Shown here piece after piece: positions 18,193 to 27,264 of a stretch of 64,000 nucleotides of DNA. The stretch comes from Pseudarthrobacter sp. NamE2 (GTDB lineage: Bacteria > Actinomycetota > Actinomycetes > Actinomycetales > Micrococcaceae). The position numbers and the translations under genes were made by a program. The first letter of the stretch is position 1. Each line of letters begins with the position of its first letter. Location of the stretch: assembly GCF_005796205.1 (NCBI RefSeq), contig NZ_VAHN01000016.1:16259-80258 (forward strand), in the 5' to 3' direction. The notes beneath the pieces are model-generated. The model was not told where the DNA came from and made no database searches. It saw only the letters and a list, made by a program, of their open reading frames with translations.

Positions 18193-18798
18193 TTAGACGG
18201 TGCGGACGACGTCCTCGTAGGCGAACTTCGGCTTGGCTTCGCCCCAGGCGTCCACACCGGGCCGGCCGATGTTGACCACCAGGAAGCTCTTCTGGTCGCC
18301 GGCCGGGAAGAACGCCTCGTCGACGGCGCCGAAGTCGGCGCCGGTCATCGGGCCGACGGCGAAACCGAGGGAGCGGACGGCCAGGATGAAGTATCCGGCC
18401 TGGAGGTGGGCGTTGTTGTTGCCGGTGGCGGCGGCCAGCCCGGGGTTGGCGTCGTACATGGCCTTGGGGGCGTTGTAGCCGGGGAGGAAGCTGTCCCACT
18501 GGCCGGCCCAGTCGGTGTCGTAGCTCAGGATGGCAACCAGCGGGGCAGAGGCGGTCTTGGCTCGGTTGCCCGGCATCAGGGCGTCCACAAGCTTGCCGCG
18601 GGCCTCGTCCGAGCGGACGTAGGTGACGCGCAGGGGCTGGGAGTTGAAGGCGGTGGGGCCGAACTTGGTGAGTTCGTAGATGGCCTGGGCCTGCTCCTCA
18701 GTCACCTCGCCGGTAAAGGAGTTGGCCGTACGGGCCTGGGCAAAGATGGCGTCGACGGCGGCCGGATCGATAACCGCTTCTTCATGGGCAATGGTCAT
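18193..18798 (-). CDS. RutE-like malonic semialdehyde reductase (nitroreductase family)
   Basis: 201 residues of the FMN-dependent nitroreductase fold, HadB/RutE subfamily. Signatures are SFTGEVTEEQ, KFGPTAFNSQPLR and NNNAHLQAGYFILAVRSLG. In the Rut uracil pathway RutE reduces malonic semialdehyde to 3-hydroxypropionate. The gene is divergent from a UraA/RutG-type permease, which supports a pyrimidine link, but rutA, B, C, D and F are absent here. It could also be a general nitro- or enal reductase. Confidence 0.85.
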   Translation of the reverse strand: MTIAHEEAVIDPAAVDAIFAQARTANSFTGEVTEEQAQAIYELTKFGPTAFNSQPLRVTYVRSDEARGKLVDALMPGNRAKTASAPLVAILSYDTDWAGQWDSFLPGYNAPKAMYDANPGLAAATGNNNAHLQAGYFILAVRSLGFAVGPMTGADFGAVDEAFFPAGDQKSFLVVNIGRPGVDAWGEAKPKFAYEDVVRTV

Positions 18799-18998
18799 TG
18801 GTTTACCTTTCGCTGCGCCTCCCCGCCAGCCGGGGCGGCCTCTTCGCTGTCCATACTTGCAACTTCAACTATCCCTGTCCTCTTCCCGTCAGGCAGGTGA
18901 CGTTGGCCACAGCCGTTCCGGCGCAACGCTTGGCGGTATTCTGGTGGCAGCCCGTCTCCGCCCTCCGCGGCATCCCCCCTTTTTGAAAGGCCTCCGCC

Positions 18999-20351
18999 AT
19001 GAGCATGCTCGGAACCAAGTGGAAGGTGCACGGCACCGGCAAGTCCATCAAGCCCGGCCACGTGGTGGCACCCGACGAGCGTCTGGCATGGCCGCTGACC
19101 ATCGGCGTGGGCATGCAGCACGTGGTGGCCATGTTCGGCGCGACCTTCCTGGTGCCCATCATCACCGGCATGCCGCCGGCCACCACGCTGTTCTTCTCGG
19201 GCATTGGAACCCTGCTGTTCCTGGTGATCACCAAGGGCCGGGTACCCAGCTACCTCGGTTCCAGCTTCGCGTTCATCGCGCCCATCATGGCCTCCCAGCA
19301 GCAGTTCGGCGTGCCCGGTGCCCTGGGCGGTGTGGTCCTGGCCGGCGCCACGCTGGCACTGGTGGGCGCCATTGTGCAGAAGTTCGGCGCCGAGTGGATC
19401 AACCGGCTCATGCCGCCCATCGTCACCGGCGCCATCGTGGCGCTGATCGGCCTCAACCTTGCCCCCGCCGCCAAGCAGAACTTCGACGCCGCGCCCGTCA
19501 CCGCCGTCGTCACCCTTGCCACCATCATCCTGACCAGCGTCCTGTTCCGCGGGATCCTGGGCCGGCTCAGCATCCTGGTGGGCGTAGTGGTGGGCTACCT
19601 GGTGGCCATGCTCCGCGGCGAGGTCAGCTACGAAAAGATGGACGCCGCGGCCTGGGTGGGGCTGCCCCATTTCCAGGCCCCCGAGTTCCACATCGGCATC
19701 CTGGGCCTGTTCGTGCCCGTGGTCCTGGTGCTGGTGGCGGAGAACATCGGCCACGTAAAGTCCGTGGCGGCCATGACCGGGCAAAACCTCGACGGCGTCT
19801 CCGGACGCGCGCTGATGGCTGACGGCGCCGCAACGGTGCTGGCCGGTGCGGGCGGAGGCTCGGGCACCACCACCTACGCCGAGAACATCGGCGTCATGGC
19901 GGCCACCAAGGTCTATTCGACGGCGGCATACTGGGTGGCGGGCATCTTCGCCATCCTGCTCAGCTTCTCCCCCAAGTTCGGCGAACTTATCGCCACCGTC
20001 CCGCCAGGCGTGCTGGGCGGCGCGGCCACCATGCTGTACGGCATGATCGGCATCCTCGGCGTGAAGATCTGGGTGCAGAACAAGGTGAACTTCTCCAACC
20101 CGGTCAACCTGACCACGGCCGCCGTGGCGCTCATCATCGGCATCGCGGATTACACCTGGACCATCGGCGAGCTGACCTTCACCGGCATCGCCCTGGGTTC
20201 AGCAGCGGCGCTGGTGATCTACCACGGCATGGCGGCCATCGCGAAGGCCCGGGGAACGGTGGCGGAGCCCGAAACCGAGCAGGGCGGCCTGCCGCCTGCT
20301 GCCAAGGCGGCCATGAACGTGGCTGCCAAACGCACCCCAAAGAAGCGCTAG
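18999..20351 (+). CDS. Uracil/xanthine permease (NCS2 family)
   Basis: 450 residues with 13-14 predicted helices. NCS2 signatures: GVGMQHVVAMFGATFLVP near residue 34, LVAENIGHVKSVAAMTG with the conserved Glu in the proton/substrate site, and GGGSGTTTYAENIGVMA. Imports uracil or a related base with protons. About 200 bases separate it from the divergent RutE-like gene. GAAAGG lies upstream of the ATG. The C-terminal 40 residues are a charged cytoplasmic tail. Confidence 0.93.
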   Translation: MSMLGTKWKVHGTGKSIKPGHVVAPDERLAWPLTIGVGMQHVVAMFGATFLVPIITGMPPATTLFFSGIGTLLFLVITKGRVPSYLGSSFAFIAPIMASQQQFGVPGALGGVVLAGATLALVGAIVQKFGAEWINRLMPPIVTGAIVALIGLNLAPAAKQNFDAAPVTAVVTLATIILTSVLFRGILGRLSILVGVVVGYLVAMLRGEVSYEKMDAAAWVGLPHFQAPEFHIGILGLFVPVVLVLVAENIGHVKSVAAMTGQNLDGVSGRALMADGAATVLAGAGGGSGTTTYAENIGVMAATKVYSTAAYWVAGIFAILLSFSPKFGELIATVPPGVLGGAATMLYGMIGILGVKIWVQNKVNFSNPVNLTTAAVALIIGIADYTWTIGELTFTGIALGSAAALVIYHGMAAIAKARGTVAEPETEQGGLPPAAKAAMNVAAKRTPKKR

Positions 20352-20363
20352 CGTCCCGGACGG

Positions 20364-21254
20364 TCAGGCCACCTCGCCCGTGCCAGTCCCGGCTTCCGGC
20401 GCGGGAGGAGTGACTGACGGGAAGCGCTCCCGCCGGTCACGCACGACGACGGGTCCCGGCTTGGGCCGCTTGGCCGCCAGCAGTTCCTCCGGGCCGTGCG
20501 GCAAAAACCGCCGCACCATCCAGGGGAACAGGTACTGCCGCGCCCAGGCCAGGTCTTCAACCCGCGCCTGCGTCCAGCCGTGCGCGGGCATGGGCCGCGG
20601 CTGCAGGGGCTCGAGGCTGTGTGGCACCTCCAGCGCGTCCAGGGCGGCGACGGCAACGGCATGGTGGCCCAGGGGTGACAGGTGCAGCCGGTCCGGGTCC
20701 CACATCCGCGCGTCCTGCAGTTCCGGCAGGCACCACAGGTCCACCATAGTCACGTGGTGCCGCAGTGCGATCTTGTGCAGGTGCTCGTTGTAGATGGCTA
20801 TCCTGCCCCGGATCTGGCTGAACACGGGGATGCCGCCCCAGTCAGGTCCGGCGAACAGGAGCACTGTGGCGCCGGTGGCTGCCAGCGTTTCCACTGCCCG
20901 GTCCATTTTGACGGCCAGTTTGTCCGGATGCCCGCGGTGGAAGATTATGTCGTTTCCGCCGCCGGACATGGCCACCAGGTCCGGCTTCAGCGCGAGCGCG
21001 GGAGCGAGCTGCCGGTCCAGGATCTGCTGCAGCAGCAGTCCCCGAATGGCCAGGTTCGCGTAAGCAAAGTCGGGCACGCCGGTACTGAGTTCCTCGGCGA
21101 ACCGGTCAGCCCAGCCCCGGAGTCCGCCCAGGCTGCGCGGATGAGGGTCGCCCACTCCTTCCGTGTATGAATCTCCCAGTGCCACAAACCGGCGCCAGGG
21201 GTGCCCGCCCCCTGTTGCCTCGCCTTCGCGCAGGTTCTCTTGTTCGGTTGTCAT
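20364..21254 (-). CDS. SGNH/GDSL hydrolase
   Basis: 296 residues. Block I is FVALGDSYTEGVG (nucleophile Ser), block III is MSGGGNDI, and block V is DRLHLSPLGHHAV with the catalytic Asp and His. No signal peptide, so a cytoplasmic esterase or lipase is expected. It starts four bases inside the end of the upstream GAF-ANTAR gene (ATGA overlap), so they form one unit. The C-terminal 60 residues are basic and of unknown use. Confidence 0.92.
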   Translation of the reverse strand: MTTEQENLREGEATGGGHPWRRFVALGDSYTEGVGDPHPRSLGGLRGWADRFAEELSTGVPDFAYANLAIRGLLLQQILDRQLAPALALKPDLVAMSGGGNDIIFHRGHPDKLAVKMDRAVETLAATGATVLLFAGPDWGGIPVFSQIRGRIAIYNEHLHKIALRHHVTMVDLWCLPELQDARMWDPDRLHLSPLGHHAVAVAALDALEVPHSLEPLQPRPMPAHGWTQARVEDLAWARQYLFPWMVRRFLPHGPEELLAAKRPKPGPVVVRDRRERFPSVTPPAPEAGTGTGEVA

Positions 21255-22138
21255 GCCGTCCTCCTTCGCGCAGTTGTTCGCGGGCGCTGCTCCTTTGCAG
21301 TACCCTCCGTGGGCGGCGTCTGGAACTGTTGGTCAACCTCTGACGGCGCCAGCAGGCGGAAGTCCTCCACGCCGTCGGGCGGTTCCTGCCGGAGCCCGGA
21401 AGCCGTCGCGACGGTGCGCTCCACATTGGCACCGGGCGCGACCACGTTCAGTGCCGCGTCGCGCAGGTCCAACTCGTGGTGCATTGCCTGCGTCTGCAGG
21501 AACCGCAGGGCACCCTCGCGGGTGAGGCCGTATTCGTTCATCAGGCTGCGGACCGCCAGGTCCACCAGGACAAGGGAGCTTTGCACCACGGCGATTCCCG
21601 CCGTCGCCTCCGCGCGCTCGGCGACCCGCACCACAACCCGCAGGGCGCGGGACACCTGTTGCACGTAGCTGCGGCTTCTCACGAGGTCGTCGCTGGTGAA
21701 GGTGTGGGGCTGGCCCGCGTACAGGTTGATGGCGGCGCTTGTTCCGCCCTCGGAGACAATGGGCGCGGACAGGAGCGACTGCACGCCATGGCTGGCGGCG
21801 GCGCTGGAGTAACCTGGCCAACGCCGGTCCCGGCTGAGGTCGGACAGCAGGACGAATTCGCCCGTCCGGAACGCTTCCATCACCGGCCCGTCGGCGAAGG
21901 AGCACTGCTCCCGGTCCGCCTCGCGGGCCTGGTCCGTGCTGGCCGCAAGCGTGTGCGCCTTGCCCAGGCGGAAAAGGGTGGCAGCCCAGGCGATACCGCG
22001 GTGTTCACCCTTGATATCCGTCATGAAGTCGCGGGTGACTTCCCAGAGGTAGTCTCCAACATCCTTGCTGTCGAAAACCGGCTCCGGTGGCATTGGAAGA
22101 GGTCCCCAGCCAACCTGCCCCGAGGGATCAGCGGCCAT
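21251..22138 (-). CDS. GAF-ANTAR regulator
   Basis: 295 residues. A GAF sensor domain (about 35-170) includes SLLSAPIVSEGGTSAAINLYA; an ANTAR-type RNA-binding module (about 190-245) includes SLMNEYGLTREGALRFLQ and LDLRDAALNVV. ANTAR proteins bind paired hairpins in nascent RNA and prevent termination. The basic residues typical of the first ANTAR helix are partly replaced here, so RNA binding is less certain. A disordered Arg/Thr-rich tail ends the protein. Translationally coupled to the GDSL hydrolase. Confidence 0.8.
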   Translation of the reverse strand: MAADPSGQVGWGPLPMPPEPVFDSKDVGDYLWEVTRDFMTDIKGEHRGIAWAATLFRLGKAHTLAASTDQAREADREQCSFADGPVMEAFRTGEFVLLSDLSRDRRWPGYSSAAASHGVQSLLSAPIVSEGGTSAAINLYAGQPHTFTSDDLVRSRSYVQQVSRALRVVVRVAERAEATAGIAVVQSSLVLVDLAVRSLMNEYGLTREGALRFLQTQAMHHELDLRDAALNVVAPGANVERTVATASGLRQEPPDGVEDFRLLAPSEVDQQFQTPPTEGTAKEQRPRTTARRRTA

Positions 22139-22338
22139 TCTTCACGCCTTGATTGAAGCGCTCCGGCCTACTGCAAAACCTTGCTCTTAGAATACTTCGC
22201 AGATGTGCCCCGGTGGTGCGATCTGCCGGATTGGTGCGGTACCGTAACCCCCTATTCTGGATCGGTGACAATCACCCACTAGTTCCGGTCCCCACGCGCG
22301 CGGGCCTGTTCAGGGCTTACGGACCGGCGTCTAACGGC

Positions 22339-23208
22339 TCAGACGAGGTCGTGCTTCAGCACCACGTCGTAGGCTTCCACCCGCCGGTCGGTTACGGTGG
22401 TGGGTGATTCCAGGTGCACTGCGCCGGACGGCAGGATGCCCGCACCGCCAAACCGTTCCATGACCTGCCACTGGGCCACCACGTCCTCCCCTGCGTGGTC
22501 GGAGGGCAGGTCGGGCCAGAAACCGAACCCGCCGGCATCGACCAGGGCCTCCCGCCGGTACATCACGCAGCCACCCAGCCACGCCACCCGGTAGGGCACC
22601 CACTGGCCGGGCTGCAGGGAAAGCTCGGCGCTGAGGTGGCTGAGGTTGGCGGCGCTGTGCAGGGGCCACCGCTCGAAGCCGGGTCCCCCGGGCCGGATAC
22701 GTTCCGCCTCCACACCGCCTTCCCACGCCTCGAAGACTGCCGTCTGGTCCGGCCGCCGGTCGTCCAGGAAGGACAGTCCCTGCGGCGCCATCCCCACAAA
22801 GCCGCAGCCCAATTCATCCAAGGCACCGCTAAGCCGTTCCAATGACTCCGGTTCCAGCCAGACGTCGTCATCCAGGAAGAGGCACCGGTCGGCGGTCGAC
22901 TGCTCCAGCAGGAACTGGCGGTGCTCCGCCAGTCCGCGCCGCGGCAGGTGGCGGAGGAGCGTGACCGGCCGTCCCTGCGCCTGAAGCACGCGGACCATGG
23001 CGGCAGCGGCGGGATGCTCCCAGCCCGGGTTTCCGCTGGACTGGTCGCTGATAACGACGGCGAACGCGGGCTCCGTTTGCCCGGCCAGGCCAGCAAGGGT
23101 GACGGCGAGTTCGGCCGGCCGGTTGCAGGTCGGCACCAGTACGTCCACCGCTACCTGCTCGGGCACCGCCGCCGGGCGCGCCCACTGTTCTGATGATCTC
23201 CTGCTCAC
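22339..23208 (-). CDS. Glycosyltransferase, family 2 type
   Basis: About 289 residues of the GT-A fold. The N-terminus has VDVLVPTCNRPAELAVTL; the metal-binding DxD is CLFLDDDVWLEP near residue 115; a later GEDVVAQWQVME segment fits the catalytic acid region. No membrane segment, so it acts at the cytoplasmic face. The GTG at 23208 with AGGAGG upstream is the better start; the frame extends to a GTG at 23229. Acceptor unknown, and there are no polysaccharide genes beside it. Confidence 0.88.
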   Translation of the reverse strand: MSRRSSEQWARPAAVPEQVAVDVLVPTCNRPAELAVTLAGLAGQTEPAFAVVISDQSSGNPGWEHPAAAAMVRVLQAQGRPVTLLRHLPRRGLAEHRQFLLEQSTADRCLFLDDDVWLEPESLERLSGALDELGCGFVGMAPQGLSFLDDRRPDQTAVFEAWEGGVEAERIRPGGPGFERWPLHSAANLSHLSAELSLQPGQWVPYRVAWLGGCVMYRREALVDAGGFGFWPDLPSDHAGEDVVAQWQVMERFGGAGILPSGAVHLESPTTVTDRRVEAYDVVLKHDLV

Positions 23209-23323
23209 AGCCCCTCCTGGTAGCGGCACGCAGTGCCGTCAGCTGGCGAAATGGTTCCGCATGTCCTGTACCCAGCCCGCCGCCATCTATGCCTGGAACC
23301 AGACGCACCGGCCGGGACAGGCC

Positions 23324-23372
23324 GAAGGCTCCCGCCCGGCCGCCCAAGGGGATGCCGGAGGCGGGAGCCTTC
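23324..23372 (-). terminator. Terminator stem-loop
   Basis: Perfect 13-base arms GAAGGCTCCCGCC (23324-23336) and GGCGGGAGCCTTC (23360-23372), 28 bases beyond the stop of the acidic protein gene read from the minus strand. Confidence 0.75.
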
Positions 23373-23399
23373 TGCGCTCACTTGTGTCCCGGTTAAGAC

Positions 23400-23756
23400 C
23401 TATCCGGCGTCGAAGCTCTCGCCGCCGTCGTCGTTCGGGGACTGATCCTGCGGCAGGTCGTTGCCGCTGCCGTCCGGAATGCCTGCGGCCTCCTGGCCGG
23501 ATTCCGAGGAGACAGGGGCAGATCCCGGGGAATCATCGTTGTTTTCGTTGATCTCCGCTTCGCCGGAAGGCAGGTCCAGATCGTGCGGGACCGGTTCCTC
23601 GCCGGTGTTGGACTGCGGCTCGTTGGTGTCCACGCCGCCGTTCGACGCGCTGCCCTGCTGCGCCCCGCCCTGGCTGCCCAGCTCCTGCTCAGCGGTGGGA
23701 GTGCCGTAGCCGCCCGGGGCCGACTCGGGCTGGGCCTGCTGGTTTTCCTGCGTCAT
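23400..23756 (-). CDS. Acidic low-complexity hypothetical protein
   Basis: 118 residues from the ATG at 23756, which has AGGAGG upstream. Composition is dominated by Gly, Ser, Glu, Asp, Gln, Asn and Pro; no hydrophobic core, so the protein is probably disordered. Such small hydrophilic proteins are common around stress genes in this group. It follows an SDR gene on the same strand, 50 bases apart. Confidence 0.65.
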   Translation of the reverse strand: MTQENQQAQPESAPGGYGTPTAEQELGSQGGAQQGSASNGGVDTNEPQSNTGEEPVPHDLDLPSGEAEINENNDDSPGSAPVSSESGQEAAGIPDGSGNDLPQDQSPNDDGGESFDAG

Positions 23757-23805
23757 GCTTTCCTCCTGTTTGCGTTGCGGTGGGGACTGGTCTTTTTTGG
23801 GCCGG

Positions 23806-24705
23806 TCAGAGGCCCTTGCCGCCGGTGACGGGAAGCACTGCCCCGGAGATATAGGAGCCGTCTTCCGATGCCAGCAGGACGTAGGCCGCAGCGAGTTCGG
23901 CGGGCTGGCCCGCACGCTCGAGCGGGGTGTCCTGGCCGAACTTGGGCAGCTTCTCCGGCCACTCGGTGGCGGGAATCAGCGGAGTCCAGATGGGCCCCGG
24001 CGCCACCGCGTTGACGCGGATCCCCTTGGGGCCTAGCTCCTGGGCCAGCGCCTTGGTGAATGCCACCTGTGCGGCTTTGGTCATGGCGTAGTCGATCAGC
24101 CCGGGTGACGGGTTAAAGGCCTGGATGGACGCCGTGGTGATGATCGAGGCGCCCGCCTTCAGGTGCGGCACCGCTGCCCGCGCACTCCAAAGCAAAGAGT
24201 ACAGGTTGGTCTTGAAGACGCGGTCGAACTCTTCCGTGGGCAGGGTGTCCAGGCTTTCGCGGTTCTTCTGGTACGCCGCGTTCAGCACCACCACGTCAAG
24301 GCGGCCGAACTCGGACACTGTCTCCTCGACGATCCGGGTGCTGAATTCCTCCTCGCGGCCGTCACCGGCAAAGAGCAGGGCGCGACGCCCCGCCTTCCGG
24401 ATCCAGTCCGCGGTGTCCTGCGCGTCATCTTCCTCCTCCGGAAGGTAGGAGATCGCGACGTCGGCCCCCTCGCGGGCAAACGCGATGGCGGCGGCCTTTC
24501 CGATTCCCGAGTCTCCGCCCGTGATGAGCGCCGCCTTGCCCTCAAGCTTTCCGTGGCCCTCGTAGCTGAGTTCGCCGTGGTCCGGCTTGGGGTCCATGGG
24601 CCCGGTGAGTCCGGGTTGCTTCTGTTCCTGCTCGGGGAAGGGCCCGTCGTGGTAACCGCCCCGTGGGTCTCTTGGCTGGTCTGTCTGCTTGTCTGTGCCG
24701 CTCAT
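23806..24705 (-). CDS. SDR family oxidoreductase with long N-terminal tail (YghA-like)
   Basis: 299 residues. About 50 N-terminal residues rich in Gln, Pro and Asp precede the Rossmann domain: TGGDSGIGKAAAIAF is the nucleotide loop, VVLNAAYQ the NAG-like motif, Ser in IITTASIQ and Tyr-x3-Lys in DYAMTKAA. This layout matches the general-stress-type SDRs annotated as YghA or YhdF. Substrate unknown. It is divergent from the DUF6328 gene, sharing a 206-base control region. Confidence 0.9.
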   Translation of the reverse strand: MSGTDKQTDQPRDPRGGYHDGPFPEQEQKQPGLTGPMDPKPDHGELSYEGHGKLEGKAALITGGDSGIGKAAAIAFAREGADVAISYLPEEEDDAQDTADWIRKAGRRALLFAGDGREEEFSTRIVEETVSEFGRLDVVVLNAAYQKNRESLDTLPTEEFDRVFKTNLYSLLWSARAAVPHLKAGASIITTASIQAFNPSPGLIDYAMTKAAQVAFTKALAQELGPKGIRVNAVAPGPIWTPLIPATEWPEKLPKFGQDTPLERAGQPAELAAAYVLLASEDGSYISGAVLPVTGGKGL

Positions 24706-24911
24706 AGTCCGCCTACTCACTGTGTCGGTTTGCGAAAAGCCGCCGTTCACCGGCTCTTCGACGCTATCCCGGCCGGTGAACCAAGTCCACCGTTCCATGC
24801 GAATAATCAGTAAACTTATCAAACGACGGTGCGGGCGCAACGTTGGTCCGGTTTCTGGGTAGTGAAGGAGTAGAAGGAAAACAAGACCCGCCCGCCAGGG
24901 AAGGAGAAACA
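24706..24911. promoter_or_regulatory. Divergent control region of two stress-type genes
   Basis: Contains a TAAGTTTACT motif (minus strand, 24809-24818) that matches TAAGTCTACT at 30381-30390 in nine of ten bases. Nearer the DUF6328 gene there is GTT-N12-16-GGGTAG (about 24842-24862), similar to the GTTT/GGGTAT pattern of general-stress sigma factors. Both are by eye. Confidence 0.35.
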
Positions 24912-25421
24912 ATGTCCGAGGTGGAGGATTACACCGGCCGCACGGGGCGGAACGAGACCCGTGAGGAACAGTTGGACCGCAACTGGGCCGAGCTCCTGCA
25001 GGAACTGCGTGTGCTGCAGATGGGGGTCCAGATCCTGGCAGGCTTCCTGCTGACACTTCCCTTCCAGGAGCGTTTCGAAGACCTGGATGACTTCCAGATC
25101 ACCCTCTACCTGGCCAACGTGGTCATCGCCGCCATCACCACTGCCTTCATCCTCCTCCCGGTCAGCGTCCACCGGCGGCTGTTCAGGAAGCGGCTGAAGG
25201 AAACCCTGGTCGCCAGCGGGGACACCATCGCCAAGGTCACCCTCGCGGGCATCGCCCTGCTCAGCGCCGGCACGGCCACCCTGGTTTTCGACGTCACGGC
25301 TGGACGGTCCGCAGGTTTCACTGCCGGTGGAGCGCTGCTGGCCTTCATGGTGGTCCTGCTGGTGTACGTGCCGATCCACCTGAACAGGAAAGCGGCAGCC
25401 GGCAAGCCGGACCAGCTCTAG
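24912..25421 (+). CDS. DUF6328 family membrane protein
   Basis: 169 residues. An acidic N-terminus, then RNWAELLQELRVLQMGVQIL, the family signature, and four hydrophobic helices (about 40-58, 70-90, 110-130, 140-160). AAGGAG lies five bases before the ATG. The function of the family is unknown. First of a run of four plus-strand genes (DUF6328, DUF6766, a small secreted protein, an MBL-fold hydrolase). Confidence 0.85.
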   Translation: MSEVEDYTGRTGRNETREEQLDRNWAELLQELRVLQMGVQILAGFLLTLPFQERFEDLDDFQITLYLANVVIAAITTAFILLPVSVHRRLFRKRLKETLVASGDTIAKVTLAGIALLSAGTATLVFDVTAGRSAGFTAGGALLAFMVVLLVYVPIHLNRKAAAGKPDQL

Positions 25422-25436
25422 GCAAAGGAGTCAGCC

Positions 25437-26099
25437 ATGCGTAAATGGGTCAGGGAACACGGGCTGCTGCTGGCAAACATCGCCCTTTTTTTGGCGTTTT
25501 TCGGGGGCATGATCCTTTCCGGAGCAGCCGCCTACAGCGAGGAACGGCAAGCCCACGGGGAGCCCCCGGTCACGGTCCTGGAATTCCTGGCCACCGGCGA
25601 GTTCTACGAGGCCACCTTCGAGAACTGGGAGTCCGAGTTCCTGCAGATGGGCATGTATGTGGTGCTGACCATCTTCCTGTTCCAAAAAGGCTCCTCGGAA
25701 TCGAAGCCAATGGGCAAGGAATCACCGCAGGATGAGGACCCGCGGCAGGCCGACACGCAGGATGGCACGCCGTGGCCCGTGAAGCGCGGCGGACTGGCAC
25801 TGAAGTTTTACGAAAACTCCCTCTCCATCCTTTTTTTCGGGCTCTTCCTCGCGTCGCTCACTGCCCATGCCATGGGCGGCGCGGCGGCCTACAACGAGGA
25901 GCAGCAAAGCCATGGCCAGTCCACCGTGACGGTCCTGCAGTACATGGGCACCAGCCGCTTCTGGTTTGAGTCCTTCCAGAACTGGCAAAGCGAGTTCCTG
26001 GCGGTCGCCGTCCTGGTGGGCGCGTCCGTCTACCTCCGCCAAAAGGGCTCCCCCGAATCCAAACCTGTTGCCGAACCACACTACGAGACCGGCTCCTAG
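25437..26099 (+). CDS. DUF6766 family membrane protein with internal duplication
   Basis: 220 residues made of two copies of one unit. Copy 1 (about 5-92) and copy 2 (about 125-212) each hold a hydrophobic helix, an AAAYSEERQAHG or AAAYNEEQQSHG segment, an ENWESEFL or QNWQSEFL turn, a second helix and QKGS(S/P)ESKP. A charged linker joins them. Four membrane helices in total. Function unknown; it follows DUF6328 by 15 bases, so they are likely co-transcribed and act together in the membrane. Confidence 0.85.
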   Translation: MRKWVREHGLLLANIALFLAFFGGMILSGAAAYSEERQAHGEPPVTVLEFLATGEFYEATFENWESEFLQMGMYVVLTIFLFQKGSSESKPMGKESPQDEDPRQADTQDGTPWPVKRGGLALKFYENSLSILFFGLFLASLTAHAMGGAAAYNEEQQSHGQSTVTVLQYMGTSRFWFESFQNWQSEFLAVAVLVGASVYLRQKGSPESKPVAEPHYETGS

Positions 26100-26122
26100 C
26101 CGGACCATCACGAGAGGAACCT

Positions 26123-26470
26123 ATGAGAAACCTTGCGAAGACCATCCTTTTGGCACTGCTGCTCGTCACGGCACCTGCCCTGACCGCCGGCGCCGCTTCG
26201 GCAGCCCCGCCCGCCGCAGTCCCGGCAGACACCGTCCAGGCTGACAGGGGATCCTCGGGAGGGGTGTGGGTGCTCACCGGCAACACCCCCACGCCGTCTC
26301 CCGGGGACACCGCTTCCACCGGACCCGCCAACCCGGGAACGGGTGAATCCGCAGAGAACGAGTCCACGCGCCTCGACTGGACCCCCTGGGTCATCGGCGC
26401 TGTCGCCATCGTCGTGCTGGTCCTCATCCTGGTCTGGCGCCGCCGCCGCAACACCACCATCGTCGGATGA
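26123..26470 (+). CDS. Small exported protein with C-terminal membrane anchor
   Basis: 115 residues: a signal peptide (MRNLAKTILLALLLVTAPAL, cleavage near AASAA), an extracytoplasmic Pro/Ser/Thr/Gly-rich stalk, then a membrane helix (VIGAVAIVVLVLILVW) and an RRRR tail. This is the layout of a wall-associated protein; an LPxTG motif is not present (PGTGESAENES lies near that place). AGAGGAA precedes the ATG. Unknown function. Confidence 0.75.
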   Translation: MRNLAKTILLALLLVTAPALTAGAASAAPPAAVPADTVQADRGSSGGVWVLTGNTPTPSPGDTASTGPANPGTGESAENESTRLDWTPWVIGAVAIVVLVLILVWRRRRNTTIVG

Positions 26471-26510
26471 CAGGCCGGAGCCACAGGGCAGAACGTTCAG
26501 AACCCCGATC

Positions 26511-27254
26511 ATGATCACGGCCAACGTCGCGGACGGCGTCCACCTGATCACGCACGCCCACGTCAACTGCTACGTGGTGGAGGACGACGACGGACTGACG
26601 CTGGTGGACGCCGGCCTGCCCAGCATGTGGTCCATGCTGCTGCAGCTCCTCGCGGAACGGGGCCGGCGCCCGGACGAGATCAAGGCGCTGGTGCTCACAC
26701 ACGGCCACTTCGACCACGTGGGTTTCGCGCTGCGAGCCCGCCAGGAGTGGAACGTTCCGGTGATGGTGCATCCCGGCGACTCCCGGCTGGCGGCGCATCC
26801 CTACCGGTACAAGCCGCAACGCAACCGGTTCGTCTACCCCTTCACCCATCCGCGTTCCCTGCCGCTGCTCGGACAGATGGCGGCGGCCGGGGCGCTGGCC
26901 GTGAAGGGCGTGTCCGCCACCCAGCCGCTGCGTACCGGTGCGGCACTCCCGGTTCCCGGGCGCCCCACGGTAGTGCACACTCCGGGCCATACGGACGGAC
27001 ACTGCATCCTCCACCTGCCCGGCCGGAACACCGTCCTCAGCGGCGACGCCCTGGTGACCCTGGACCCCTATACGGGCAGGAAGGGTCCGCAGATCGTGGC
27101 GTCGGCGGCCACCAATGACACCGCCCAGGCGCTGGCATCCCTTGAGGCTGTTGCCGCTACCGGCGCGGCCACGGTGCTGTCCGGACACGGGGAGCCGTGG
27201 ACCCAGGGTGCCGAAGCCGCGGTGGACCACGCCTTGCGGGTTGGTGCCCACTAG
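26511..27254 (+). CDS. Metallo-beta-lactamase fold hydrolase
   Basis: 247 residues. The metal-binding HxHxDH motif is LTHGHFDHVG near residue 65; further ligands are in HTPGHTDGH and in LSGHGEPW, with the bridging Asp in VLSGDALV. Related to glyoxalase II-like and lactonase-like proteins; the substrate is unknown. The start at 26511 (ATG ATC ACG) is where homologues begin; the open frame upstream is the shadow of the preceding gene. Its stop lies 10 bases from the family D inverted repeat. Confidence 0.92.
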   Translation: MITANVADGVHLITHAHVNCYVVEDDDGLTLVDAGLPSMWSMLLQLLAERGRRPDEIKALVLTHGHFDHVGFALRARQEWNVPVMVHPGDSRLAAHPYRYKPQRNRFVYPFTHPRSLPLLGQMAAAGALAVKGVSATQPLRTGAALPVPGRPTVVHTPGHTDGHCILHLPGRNTVLSGDALVTLDPYTGRKGPQIVASAATNDTAQALASLEAVAATGAATVLSGHGEPWTQGAEAAVDHALRVGAH

Positions 27255-27264
27255 GACGCAACTA

